64,000 bases of DNA from NCBI RefSeq assembly GCF_001507595.1, contig NZ_LQBQ01000037.1, forward strand, positions 62,001 through 126,000, in the 5' to 3' direction. The position numbers and the translations under genes were made by a program. Positions 18,606 through 27,197 of this stretch are shown piece after piece. The notes beneath the pieces are model-generated. The model was not told where the DNA came from. It saw only the letters and a list, made by a program, of their open reading frames with translations, and did no database searches. The DNA is from Ruegeria marisrubri. GTDB lineage: Bacteria > Pseudomonadota > Alphaproteobacteria > Rhodobacterales > Rhodobacteraceae. Each line of letters starts with the position of its first letter. Positions within the stretch are counted from its first letter, which is position 1.

Positions 18606-19490
18606 GTGTATGACTGGGATGACCTGAGGTTTCTGCTGGCCCTTTCACGAGCCGGAACGATGCGGGCCGCGGCAGAGGTGCTCGAGACCAATCCGGCCAC
18701 GGTATCCCGGCGCATCGACCGGCTGACCAAGGACGTCGGGGCCCAGCTTTTCCGAAAGAGCGAGGGCGGTTGGCACCTGACGCCAGAAGCCATGACCCTT
18801 GCCGAGCTGGCCGAGAGGACCGAGAAGGAACTGGAGGCCTTTGAAGTCGCCCTGGGCAAGCCGGAATGCGAGTTGAAGGGCAGGATTTCGATCAGCTGCT
18901 ATCACGGCATCAGCTCTGCGGCTCTGGCCCCGAACCTCAAGCGCTTTCGAGACCGCTATCCGAACCTGATCCTCGAAATCGGCTATCAACCCAAGCGCAG
19001 TCTGGCACATGGCGAGATCGACCTGGCGATCCGGTTGGAACGGCCCAAGGAGGGCAGGTTCATTTCCAAGCGCATAGGCAGCCGGGTCAGCGCATTCTAC
19101 AACAGAAAGGGAAGCAGACCCGGAAAGGATTGGGTCGGGCTGTCCAGAGAATTCGACGGGCTTCCGATGATGAAGAACGGGTTTTCCCATTTCGGCGATG
19201 GCCCGACTGTTCGTCTGGGTTCTCTGGCCGAAGTCGAAAAGGCGGTGCTGGAATCAGGGCTGCCCGGTCCCTTGTTGACATGTTCGGTGCGAAACCAGAA
19301 CAAGATCGAGCGACTGGCGCCCGATGCGCTTGTCTCGGCCAGTCCGGTATATGCGGTTTACCATGAATCCCGGCGCAATGACCTGCGGTTGCAAGCCGTG
19401 AAATCTTGGGTCGAAAGCTGTTTCTCAGGGCCCAACAACTGCCTGTGCGGCCAGTGCGAGTTCGAAGCAGGCACGGGAACGGACGGCTGA
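18606..19490 (+). CDS. LysR-family transcriptional regulator
   Basis: A protein of 294 residues. It begins MYDWDDLRFLLALSRAGTMRAAAEVLETNPATVSRRIDRLTKDVGAQLFRK, a complete winged-helix domain (about 1-60), followed by the substrate-binding-like domain. The start is GTG at 18606. The C-terminus ends in an unusual Cys-rich tail (CFSGPNNCLCGQC) that could bind metal or respond to redox, which is inference. The gene lies between the displaced and the intact copies of the rluA 3' end, so it probably arrived with that event. No divergent target gene is adjacent. Confidence 0.88.
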   Translation: MYDWDDLRFLLALSRAGTMRAAAEVLETNPATVSRRIDRLTKDVGAQLFRKSEGGWHLTPEAMTLAELAERTEKELEAFEVALGKPECELKGRISISCYHGISSAALAPNLKRFRDRYPNLILEIGYQPKRSLAHGEIDLAIRLERPKEGRFISKRIGSRVSAFYNRKGSRPGKDWVGLSREFDGLPMMKNGFSHFGDGPTVRLGSLAEVEKAVLESGLPGPLLTCSVRNQNKIERLAPDALVSASPVYAVYHESRRNDLRLQAVKSWVESCFSGPNNCLCGQCEFEAGTGTDG

Positions 19491-19609
19491 AATCTGCAAT
19501 CCCAATGTTGCATTTTTCGATATGGCCGCAACCCCGGTCTGCGAATAGAAACGCAGACGAGGTTACACGCCAAACTCGTACAGGCTCCACTCACTCACGG
19601 AAAACCTCG

Positions 19610-19693
19610 TTCGCGTCAGGTGCGCCGGATGTCCTGCGTGCGTCTCGATGGGGAGTTGGGCGGCACGCGCCGACAGAACGCACCTGACGCGAA
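19610..19693. repeat. 84-bp element with 15-bp perfect inverted repeats
   Basis: TTCGCGTCAGGTGCG at 19610-19624 is inverted at 19679-19693, enclosing 54 bp. It lies between the LysR gene and the rluA stop, at the edge of the duplicated segment. It could be a hairpin RNA, a degenerate mobile end or a recombination site. No coding frame fits inside. Confidence 0.55.
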
Positions 19694-19728
19694 AATCAGA
19701 CCCGCTGCCTGTTTCAAACCATCGCTTC

Positions 19729-20376
19729 TCAGAAATCCGCCGGGGCGCGGAATTTCATCGACACCCCGCCTTCGGGATGTTTCAGGCGCAACTCCTCGGA
19801 ATGCAGCATCAGGCGGGGGTAGTCCCGCGCCTCTCCTTCCGCATAGAACGGATCGCCCAGGATCGGGTGGCCCACGGCCTGCATGTGAACCCGCAGCTGG
19901 TGCGACCGTCCGGTTTTTGGAAAAAGCCTGACGCGGGTCGTGCCATCCTCGTAGCGCACCACGCGCCAGTCGGTCACGGCGGGCTTGCCGGTGTCGTGGC
20001 AGACCATCTGCCGCGGCCGGTTCGGCCAGTCCACGATCAGCGGCAGATCGACAGTGCCGGTTTTTGGCTCGAGCTGCCCCCAGACCCGGGCGATGTAGGT
20101 TTTCTTGGTCTGCCGTTTCTCGAACTGCAGCCCCAGATGCCGCTGCGCATGCGGCGTCTGGGCAAAGACCATCACGCCCGAGGTGTCCCGGTCGAGCCGG
20201 TGCACCAGCAGCGCCTGCGGAAAGGCCGCCTGCACCCGCGTCAGCAGGCAGTCGGCCAGGTGCTCGCCCCGCCCCGGCACGGACAGCAGCCCCGAGGGCT
20301 TGTTGACCACGATCAGCTGCGCGTCCTCGTGCAACACGTCCAGCGGCGTCTGGGGGGGAGTGTAGATCTCGCTCAT
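19729..20376 (-). CDS. rluA: RluA-family pseudouridine synthase
   Basis: A 215-residue protein, close to the length of E. coli RluA, which modifies U746 of 23S rRNA and U32 of several tRNAs. It has the catalytic motif HRLDRDTSGVMVFA, KKTYIARVWG, and the C-terminal GRSHQLRVHMQAVGHPILGD. There is no N-terminal S4 domain, in line with RluA rather than RluC/D. ATG at 20376 is the natural start; the frame extends much further upstream without family similarity. Its 3' end is duplicated at 18331-18460. Assignment to RluA within the family is by length and missing S4 domain. Confidence 0.88.
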   Translation of the reverse strand: MSEIYTPPQTPLDVLHEDAQLIVVNKPSGLLSVPGRGEHLADCLLTRVQAAFPQALLVHRLDRDTSGVMVFAQTPHAQRHLGLQFEKRQTKKTYIARVWGQLEPKTGTVDLPLIVDWPNRPRQMVCHDTGKPAVTDWRVVRYEDGTTRVRLFPKTGRSHQLRVHMQAVGHPILGDPFYAEGEARDYPRLMLHSEELRLKHPEGGVSMKFRAPADF

Positions 20377-20475
20377 GCGCGCCTGCCTATCGCAGCGCGC
20401 CACCTCCCGCAACGTCGTCCTTGCGTGGCGGGGCCGCATCCGCAACTCTCGCTGCAGCCGAATAGGGAGATGACC

Positions 20476-20886
20476 ATGCACCCGACGATCGAGAAAATGC
20501 AGGAGGTCGTGGCCAAGGGCGACGAGAGCCTGATCCACGAACTGCTGGCCGAGGATGTCCGCTTTCTGCCGCCCACCTACTACAAGACCTGGACGGGGCG
20601 CGAGCCGGTGGCGGCGGTGCTGGGCCATGTGGGGCAGGTGTTTTCCGATTTCCGCTATCGCCGGATCATGGGCGCGGGCAAGGACTGGGCGCTGGAGTTC
20701 CAGTGCAAGGTCGGCGATCTTGATGCCGTGGGCGTGGACCTGATCACGCTGAACGACGAGGGGCTGATCCAGGTGTTCGAGGTGGTCATGCGCCCCTACA
20801 AGACAATCGGCGCCCTGCGCGACGCCATGAACGCACGGGTGATGACCGACGCCCGGTTCCTGAAATTCCGCGAGGCGCTGTCCTGA
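20476..20886 (+). CDS. NTF2/SnoaL-like small protein
   Basis: A 136-residue protein with the SnoaL-type layout: N-terminal helix MHPTIEKMQEVVAKGDESLIHELLAEDVRFLPPTYYKTWTGREPV, then antiparallel strands including DWALEFQCKVGDLDAVGVDLITLNDEGLIQVFEVVMRPYK. SnoaL-like proteins include isomerases, dehydratases and ligand-binding proteins, and no activity can be assigned. ATG 20476 is preferred over 20470 because AGGGAG then stands about 6 bp upstream. It is followed after 4 bp by the SGNH hydrolase gene, so both are likely in one transcript. Confidence 0.78.
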   Translation: MHPTIEKMQEVVAKGDESLIHELLAEDVRFLPPTYYKTWTGREPVAAVLGHVGQVFSDFRYRRIMGAGKDWALEFQCKVGDLDAVGVDLITLNDEGLIQVFEVVMRPYKTIGALRDAMNARVMTDARFLKFREALS

Positions 20887-20890
20887 CCCC

Positions 20891-21604
20891 ATGCGCAACA
20901 TGATCGGTGCCGACCAGATCCTGCGGGTGCCGCTGCTGCCGCTGCTGGCGGGGCAGGCGCTGATGGTGCGCCGCAACGCGCAGTTGCTGCCCGAGCCGAT
21001 CGGACCGCGCGAGGGGCGCGACGGGCGAGGGCCGAGGCTGCGGCTGCTGATCGCCGGTGACAGTTCGGCGGCCGGGGTTGGTGCAGGCACGCAGAAACAG
21101 GCGCTCTCGGGCCATCTGGTGCAACAGCTGGGGCGGCACTACAGCGTCGAATGGCGGCTCGAGGCCAGCACGGGCCACACCACACGCGATACGCTGGAGC
21201 GGCTGCAACAGGTGAGGGGCACCTTCGACGTGGCCGTCACCGCGCTGGGTGTGAATGACGTGACCCGCGCCACCTCGCGGGCGCAGTTCGCGGCCCGGCA
21301 GGGCGAATTGCTGCGGCACCTGACCGAAACGCTCGGCGCGCGCCGCGTCGTGGTGACCGGGGTGCCGCCGATGCACCGTTTCCCGGCGCTGCCGCAGCCG
21401 CTGGCCTGGGTCCTGGGCCGACAGGCCGCGCGGCTGGACGAGGGCTTGCAGGAGGTCGCCGCGCGGTTCCCGCAGGTCCACCACCTGGCCCTGTACCTGC
21501 CCGAAGACCCGGCGCTGGCGGCACCGGACGGGTATCACCCCAGCCCGCGCGCCTATGCCCTCTGGGCCGAGGCGGTGGCCCGGATCATCCGCGATCAGGA
21601 CTGA
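20891..21604 (+). CDS. SGNH/GDSL-type hydrolase
   Basis: A 237-residue esterase-like protein. The catalytic serine block is LLIAGDSSAAGVG (Ser/Asp, near residue 57), the Asn block TALGVNDVTRA, and the final Asp-x-x-His block APDGYHPSPRAY. A hydrophobic, non-cleaved stretch near the N-terminus could anchor it. The substrate may be a lipid, a sugar ester or acetylated cell-wall material, and nothing nearby decides this. The gene ends in a 10-bp convergent overlap with rarD. Confidence 0.85.
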   Translation: MRNMIGADQILRVPLLPLLAGQALMVRRNAQLLPEPIGPREGRDGRGPRLRLLIAGDSSAAGVGAGTQKQALSGHLVQQLGRHYSVEWRLEASTGHTTRDTLERLQQVRGTFDVAVTALGVNDVTRATSRAQFAARQGELLRHLTETLGARRVVVTGVPPMHRFPALPQPLAWVLGRQAARLDEGLQEVAARFPQVHHLALYLPEDPALAAPDGYHPSPRAYALWAEAVARIIRDQD

Positions 21605-22500
21605 GCGCGCATCTGCCGGACCATCGGAATCGAATAGACGACCAGCGCCGCCCAGATCATCGGAAAGGCGATCATCCGGCCACGGTCGATTTCTTCTCCG
21701 AACACGAAGACGGCGGTGAGAAAGATCATCGTCGGCGCGATGTATTGCAGGATGCCCATGGTCGACAGGCGCACCAGCTTGGCCCCGTTGGCATAGACCA
21801 GCAGCGGCACCGCCGTCACCACTCCGGCCCCGACCAGCAGGATGGTATCGGTGGCGGAGCCCCCGAAATGACCCGCTCCCTCGGCCCCTACCCACGTGAC
21901 ATAAGCCAATGCAGGCATCAGCAGGATCAGCACCTCGAGCAGAAATCCCTGGTTGGGTCCGATCGGCAGCGACCGCTTGAAGAAAGCGTAAAACCCCCAA
22001 GTCACCATCAGGCCGATGGCGACCCAGGGCAGGCTGCCGGCCTCCAGCACCAGAACCAGCACCCCCGCCGCCGCCAATCCGACCGCGACCAACTGCGTGC
22101 GGCCCAGCGGCTCACGCAGCAGAATTGCGCCCAAGGCAATGCTGAACAGCGGGTTGATGTAATACCCCAGGGCCGCGTCCAATGCCTTGCCATTGGCGAT
22201 GGACCAGACATAGATCGCCCAATTGACCGAGATCAGCGCCGCCGTCAGGCAGGCCATGCCCAGCATCCTCGGGTTGCTCAGGGCCGCCTTCAGGTCGCGG
22301 GTCCGGCCCAGCGCCACCAGCAGCAGCCCCGCCACTGGCACCGACCAGATGACGCGATGCGCAACCACTTCAACCGGCGAAATATGCGCCATCGCCTTCA
22401 TGTAGAGCGGCAGGAACCCCCACAGCAGATAGGCCGTGACGGCGAGGGCCAGCCCCTTGGGCGTGTCCCCGGTGTCGGTGGTGAATGCGGGCTGCGCCAT
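21595..22500 (-). CDS. rarD: EamA/DMT-superfamily transporter RarD
   Basis: A 301-residue inner-membrane protein with ten hydrophobic segments. It starts KGLALAVTAYLLWGFLPLYMKAM, the RarD opening, and has the two EamA halves, including SVNWAIYVWSIANGKALDAALGYYINPLFSIALGAILL and LSTMGILQYIAPTMIFLTAVFVFGE, which separate RarD from other DMT proteins. RarD was named for chloramphenicol sensitivity, and its physiological substrate is uncertain. It is a single gene on the minus strand. The region upstream contains the inverted CTTCATCT repeat pair. Confidence 0.92.
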   Translation of the reverse strand: MAQPAFTTDTGDTPKGLALAVTAYLLWGFLPLYMKAMAHISPVEVVAHRVIWSVPVAGLLLVALGRTRDLKAALSNPRMLGMACLTAALISVNWAIYVWSIANGKALDAALGYYINPLFSIALGAILLREPLGRTQLVAVGLAAAGVLVLVLEAGSLPWVAIGLMVTWGFYAFFKRSLPIGPNQGFLLEVLILLMPALAYVTWVGAEGAGHFGGSATDTILLVGAGVVTAVPLLVYANGAKLVRLSTMGILQYIAPTMIFLTAVFVFGEEIDRGRMIAFPMIWAALVVYSIPMVRQMRAQS

Positions 22501-22650
22501 GCAGTTTCTCCGAGTGTTGTACCCGGTTCATATGGCAGGTTATGCGGCGAAGGAAATACGGAATTCTGTTGCGTCGGCCATCACGGGTCCTGATCGAAAA
22601 CGACATGTCCCGCCTTGTTTGAAGGCTATTTTGAGAGGCTCTGCCTCGCG

Positions 22651-22720
22651 CTCCGGGATATTTGAGGCCAGATGAAGTAAGGGTGGCCCACTTCATCTGG
22701 CTGAAAATATCCCGGGGGAG
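22651..22720. repeat. inverted pair of CTTCATCT-type intergenic repeats
   Basis: CTTCATCTGGC followed by an A-rich segment and TATCCCGGG occurs at 22691-22720 and, inverted, at 22651-22677, with 13 bp between. Single members of the same family occur at 39536 and 61091. The pair could fold into a long imperfect hairpin just past the stop of the dehydrogenase gene and may act as its terminator. Confidence 0.65.
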
Positions 22721-22763
22721 TCGCCGAAGGCGGCGGGGGCAGAGCCCCCACCGAACCCCGTGG

Positions 22764-25217
22764 TCACACCTTCACCCGTTCGGATTTGGGATCGTACATC
22801 GGCTTGAGCGACGCCTCGGCCCGGACTTTCGCGCCACAAACGTCGATCTCGTAGGTCGAGGCCAGAACGTCTACGGCCTTTTCCCCTTCGCAGGGCACGT
22901 AGCCCAAACCGATGGCGCCACCCAGCGTGTGGCCATAGTTGCCCGAACTGAGATAGCCCACGTATTCACCGTCCCGGACGATCGGCTCGTTGTGGAACAG
23001 CAAGGGTTCGGGATCGGTCAGGCGGAACTGCACCAGGCGCGATTTCGGTCCGCTCTCCTTGCGCGCGATCACCGCCTCGCGGCCGATGAAGTCACAGCCC
23101 TTGTCCACCTTGACGGCAAAGCCCAGACCGGCATCCACAACGTGATCCTCGCAGGTGATGTCGTGGCCGAAGTGGCGGAAGCCCTTCTCGATCCGGCAGC
23201 TGTCCATCATGTGCATACCGCACAGCTTCAGCCCCATGTCCTGCCCCGCCGCATGCAGCGTTTCAAAGACGTGGCCCGCCATGTCGGAGGAGACATAGAT
23301 CTCCCAGCCCAGCTCGCCCACATAGGTGACGCGATGCGCGCGAGCGAGGCCCATGCCGATCTCGATTTCCTGCGCGGTGCCGAAGGGGTTTGCCGCGTTC
23401 GAGAAATCGTTGGGCGAGACTTTCTCCAGCAAGGCCCGTGAATTCGGCCCCATCACCGCCAGAACGCCTTCGGCCGCCGTGACATCGGTGATGACGACGC
23501 GGAAGTCGCCCTTGTTTCGCTCCATCCACGTCTGGTCCGCCAGACGGGTCGCCGCCGGGGTGACCACCAGATAGGCGGTTTCGGACAGGCGGGTGACGGT
23601 TACGTCGGCCTCGATCCCGCCGCGGCGGTTCAGGAACTGGGTATAGACGATCTTGCCCACCGGCACGGCATAATCGCCGCCGCCGACATAGTTCATGAAA
23701 GCCTGCGCGTCGGGGCCTTCGACCCGGATCTTGCCGAAGGAGGACATGTCGTACATGCCCACGTTCTCGCGCACGGCACGGTGTTCGGCGGCCGAATTCT
23801 CGAACCAGTTCTGGCGCTTCCAGCTGTAGCGGTATTCGCGCTCCTGCCCTTCGTTGGCGAACCAGTTGGCGCGCTCCCAGCCTGCCAGTTCACCGAACAC
23901 GGCACCGTGTTCCTTGAGGTGGTGGTGGAACGGCGTCCGGCGCACGCCGCGTGCCGTTGCCTTCTGGCGATAGGGGTAGTGGTCGGCATAGAGCAGGCCC
24001 AGCGTTTCCTTGGAGCGTTCAAACAGATACGTCCTGTTGCCCTGGAAGGGCTGCATCCGGCTGATGTCCACGTCGCCCAGATCAAAGGGTTTTTCACCCG
24101 AATCCATCCATTCGGCCAGCGCCATGCCCGCGCCGCCCGCCGACTGGATCCCGATCGAGTTGAAGCCGGCGGCGACCCAGACATTGTCCATCTCGGGCGC
24201 AAGGCCAAGGTGATAGGCGTCGTCGGGCGTGAAGCTCTCGGGGCCGTTGAAGAAGGTATGGATGCCCGCCTCGGCCAGCATCGGCATGCGGTTGCAGGCG
24301 GCCTCGAGGATCGGTTCGAAGTGATCGAAATCCTCGGGCAACTGGTCGAACTCGAAACTGTCGGGGATGCCGTCCATCGCCCAGGGCTTGGCGTTGGGCT
24401 CGAAAGCGCCCAGCAGGATCTTGCCCGCATCCTCCTTGTAATAGGCGCATTCATCCGGCACCCGCAGCACCGGCAGCTGGGTCAGGCCCTCGATGTTCTC
24501 GGTCACGATGTAGAAATGTTCGCAGGCATGCAGCGGCACGTTCACGCCCGCCATGCGGCCCACCTGATGGCCCCACATGCCGGCGCAGTTGACCACCATG
24601 TCGCATTCGATATGGCCCGATGCGCTGCCGTCATCGGCGACCCAGTCCACACCGGTCACGCGCCGGCCCTGTTTGGCGATGTCGGTGACCTTCACCCGTT
24701 CCTTGACGATGGCACCGCGCTGGCGCGCCCCCTTGGCCAGCGCCAGCGCGATGTTGGCCGGGTCGCCCTGCCCGTCCAGCGGCAGATAGACCGCGCCCTT
24801 GACGCCGTCGAGATTGAGATGCGGATACAGTTCGGCCACGCGCTCGTTCGAGATCTCCTCGACCTCGACCCCGAAGGCGCGGGCCATGGCGGCCTGGCGA
24901 TAGATCTCTTCGCGGCGTTCATCCGTCAGCGCCACGGTGATCGAGCCGCAGCGTTTGAAGCCGGTGGCGACGCCGGTTTCCTCTTCGAGCGCGCCATAGA
25001 GTTCCTGGCTGTATTTCGCCAGCTTGGTCATGTTGGCGGTGGCGCGCAGCTGGGCGATCAGGCCCGCCGCGTGCCAGGTGGTGCCCGAAGTGAGCTGCTT
25101 GCGCTCGAGCAGCACCACGTCTTTCCACCCCTTCTTGGTCAGGTGATAGGCGACCGAGCATCCGATCACGCCGCCACCGATGATGACCACGCGGGCCTTG
25201 CTGGGAAGATCAACCAT
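22764..25217 (-). CDS. dimethylglycine/sarcosine dehydrogenase-type FAD protein with GcvT domain (paralog 1)
   Basis: A protein of 817 residues. The N-terminal FAD-dependent DAO domain starts VVIIGGGVIGCSVAYHL. His49 in SGTTWHAAGL is the residue that carries FAD covalently in mitochondrial DMGDH. An FAO_M domain and C-terminal tetrahydrofolate-binding GcvT domains follow (MGPNSRALLEKVSP, GLGFAVKVDKG, GYLSSGNYGHTLG). Such enzymes take a methyl group from dimethylglycine or sarcosine as formaldehyde and pass it to tetrahydrofolate. ATG 25217 is chosen for the GGAGA ribosome site. It is the last gene of the cluster with the homocysteine methyltransferase. A paralog lies at 28284-30731; which one uses which N-methyl substrate is not clear. 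Confidence 0.9.
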   Translation of the reverse strand: MVDLPSKARVVIIGGGVIGCSVAYHLTKKGWKDVVLLERKQLTSGTTWHAAGLIAQLRATANMTKLAKYSQELYGALEEETGVATGFKRCGSITVALTDERREEIYRQAAMARAFGVEVEEISNERVAELYPHLNLDGVKGAVYLPLDGQGDPANIALALAKGARQRGAIVKERVKVTDIAKQGRRVTGVDWVADDGSASGHIECDMVVNCAGMWGHQVGRMAGVNVPLHACEHFYIVTENIEGLTQLPVLRVPDECAYYKEDAGKILLGAFEPNAKPWAMDGIPDSFEFDQLPEDFDHFEPILEAACNRMPMLAEAGIHTFFNGPESFTPDDAYHLGLAPEMDNVWVAAGFNSIGIQSAGGAGMALAEWMDSGEKPFDLGDVDISRMQPFQGNRTYLFERSKETLGLLYADHYPYRQKATARGVRRTPFHHHLKEHGAVFGELAGWERANWFANEGQEREYRYSWKRQNWFENSAAEHRAVRENVGMYDMSSFGKIRVEGPDAQAFMNYVGGGDYAVPVGKIVYTQFLNRRGGIEADVTVTRLSETAYLVVTPAATRLADQTWMERNKGDFRVVITDVTAAEGVLAVMGPNSRALLEKVSPNDFSNAANPFGTAQEIEIGMGLARAHRVTYVGELGWEIYVSSDMAGHVFETLHAAGQDMGLKLCGMHMMDSCRIEKGFRHFGHDITCEDHVVDAGLGFAVKVDKGCDFIGREAVIARKESGPKSRLVQFRLTDPEPLLFHNEPIVRDGEYVGYLSSGNYGHTLGGAIGLGYVPCEGEKAVDVLASTYEIDVCGAKVRAEASLKPMYDPKSERVKV

Positions 25218-25307
25218 TCCGATGTCTCCGAATCTTGGGTCTTGCGCCAAGTCTGCCACGGAAAGGCGGCAGGAAATCCATCAAAAACGTCAGAAAACGG
25301 GCGATAA

Positions 25308-26279
25308 TCACCGTGTGCCGGGCGCGCGCCTCTGGCGGCGCATGACGAACGGGGTGACGCCGTAGACGCTTTTGTAGATGGTCGAGAACCCGTTCGGGAA
25401 CCCGCAGGCCAGCCCGATCTCGCGCACGCTCAGGGTGGTGTTCAGCAGCAGGTTGTTGGCCTTGGCCAGCCGCATTTCGCGGTAAAAGCCGTTGGGCGTG
25501 GCGCCGAGATAGGTCTTGAACTTGCGCTCGAGCGAGCGGTTCGACAGGCCGAGGGCGGCGACGATCTCGTTGATTGGCACCGGGTCTTCGATATTGGCCT
25601 GCATGATCTTGATGCACTGGTCCAGCTTGTCGTCGCCGGTGGTGGTGGCCTTGACGCCCGAAAAGGGCTGCATCGAGCCGAAATCGCGGATGTTTTCGTG
25701 CAGCATGATGTCGGCGACGGTCATCTTGGCCGCGCCCGAGACATGGCGGCCGATCAGCGCCAGCGTCACGTCCACGGTCGCGCCCATTCCGGCGCAGGTG
25801 ACGACGAGGCCATGTTCGGTCGCGATCGAGAACTTGGCATCGAAGCCCGCCCCCCGCTCGCGCAGGAACGAGGCGTTTTCCCAATGCGTTGCGTGATCCT
25901 CGGCGCCCTTGTCCTTGATGTAGCGGCTGGCGGCCTCGGCCAGCAGAAAGACCTGCGCGCCGCGATGGGTATAGTCCGAGATCACCCGCGCAATCGACAG
26001 GTCGGGGTGGTCGGGGTCGGTGTTGCCGATGACGAAGAGGTAGTCCGCGGTGGGCTGCCGGATCACCGGTTCGGTCTCGACCCAGGCCCCGGCGCGGCAG
26101 GCAACCGTGCCGCCCCTGAGCGAGCGGTAGGTATAGGCGAAGGGCGGCACCGGGCAGACCCGGTTGGCGATGCGCAGCACGTCGGCGACCCCGGCCAGTT
26201 CGGTCAGCACGAACCCGTCGGCGACGAGGATATCCACCTGCCATTGCCGTTCGGGATAGGGTGCCTGCCGCTCTGCCAA
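25308..26279 (-). CDS. GlxA-type AraC-family regulator (DJ-1/PfpI N-domain), GbdR-like
   Basis: A 323-residue regulator. The N-terminal two-thirds is a catalytically inactive DJ-1/PfpI-like domain (VDILVADGFVLTELAGVADVLRIAN). The C-terminus is an AraC double helix-turn-helix (INEIVAALGLSNRSLERKFKTYLGATPNGFYREMRLAKANNLL and VREIGLACGFPNGFSTIYKSVYGVTPF). Proteins of this build, such as GbdR in Pseudomonas, activate glycine-betaine and dimethylglycine catabolism. The position between the methyltransferase and a dehydrogenase supports the same role here (inference). It lies 11 bp downstream of the methyltransferase gene. Confidence 0.85.
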   Translation of the reverse strand: MAERQAPYPERQWQVDILVADGFVLTELAGVADVLRIANRVCPVPPFAYTYRSLRGGTVACRAGAWVETEPVIRQPTADYLFVIGNTDPDHPDLSIARVISDYTHRGAQVFLLAEAASRYIKDKGAEDHATHWENASFLRERGAGFDAKFSIATEHGLVVTCAGMGATVDVTLALIGRHVSGAAKMTVADIMLHENIRDFGSMQPFSGVKATTTGDDKLDQCIKIMQANIEDPVPINEIVAALGLSNRSLERKFKTYLGATPNGFYREMRLAKANNLLLNTTLSVREIGLACGFPNGFSTIYKSVYGVTPFVMRRQRRAPGTR

Positions 26280-26290
26280 GCTTCTCCTCC

Positions 26291-27187
26291 TCAGACGATC
26301 CGGTGACCCGCGGCGCGCAGGCGGCCCGCCAGTTCCTCGATGTGGTCGGGGCCGACCTCGCAGCAGCCGCCGACGATCGTGGCCCCCTGCGCGACCCAGC
26401 CCATCGCGTGATCGGCATAGGCCTCTGGCCCCAGGTCCTGCCGCTGCTCCAGCGCGTCCACGGTGGGCGCGTCCTGCAGAAACCCCTCGGAGATGCGGGT
26501 GAAGCCGTTGGCATAGGCGCCGAAGGGCCGCCCGAAGCCCTTGATGATCTCGAGCGCCGCCGGGATCGCCTCGGGGCGCGAGCAGTTGATCAGAACCGCC
26601 TCGGGGTCGAAGCGGTCCACCAAGGGCGCGATGTCGCCCAGCGCCTCGCCCGAGCGCAGGCGGGTGCCGTCATCATCCATCACGGTCAGCGCCAGCCAGA
26701 CCGGCTTGCCGCAGCCTTGGGTGCCGCGCAGCGCACCCTCGGCCTCTTGCACCGAGGACACGGTTTCGATCAGGAACAGATCGACGCGGTCGGCCATCAT
26801 CTGCACGAGTTCACGGAATTTTTCCGCCGCCTCGTCCGGGTCGGGGCTCAGGTCGGGCCGGTAGGAGGCCAGCAGGGGACCAAGAGAGCCCGCGATGCGG
26901 CCCTGCGGGAACCCGGCGCGTGAGCGTTCGGCCTGGGCCAGCGCGGTGTCGATCAGGGTGGGCAGCTGGTCTTCCATGCCCACCCTGACGAGGCGCGAGC
27001 GGTGCACGGCGTATGTGTTGGTCGTCGCGATGGTGGCCCCGCGCCGGAAATAGTCGGCATGGACCTCGCCCACCAGGTCGGGGTGGTCGATCATCACCCG
27101 CGTGGACCAGAGCGGCGTCGCCCGGTCGCCGCTGCGTTTCACCAGTTCCTGCCCGATCGAGCCATCCAGAAGCGTGATATCGGTCAT
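26291..27187 (-). CDS. homocysteine S-methyltransferase family protein, probably betaine-homocysteine methyltransferase
   Basis: A 298-residue (beta/alpha)8 barrel protein. It opens with LLDGSIGQELVKRSG. The three zinc-binding cysteines are Cys202 in LINCSRPEA and Cys275-Cys276 in IVGGCCEVGP, which activate homocysteine thiolate. With two dimethylglycine/sarcosine dehydrogenases next to it, glycine betaine is the likely methyl donor, giving methionine and dimethylglycine. S-methylmethionine or DMSP are alternatives. ATG 27187 is chosen over GTG 27193 because AAGGAGG then lies 5 bp upstream. It is 10 bp downstream of the MDR reductase gene, within the same operon. Confidence 0.88.
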   Translation of the reverse strand: MTDITLLDGSIGQELVKRSGDRATPLWSTRVMIDHPDLVGEVHADYFRRGATIATTNTYAVHRSRLVRVGMEDQLPTLIDTALAQAERSRAGFPQGRIAGSLGPLLASYRPDLSPDPDEAAEKFRELVQMMADRVDLFLIETVSSVQEAEGALRGTQGCGKPVWLALTVMDDDGTRLRSGEALGDIAPLVDRFDPEAVLINCSRPEAIPAALEIIKGFGRPFGAYANGFTRISEGFLQDAPTVDALEQRQDLGPEAYADHAMGWVAQGATIVGGCCEVGPDHIEELAGRLRAAGHRIV

Positions 27188-27197
27188 GCGCACCTCC

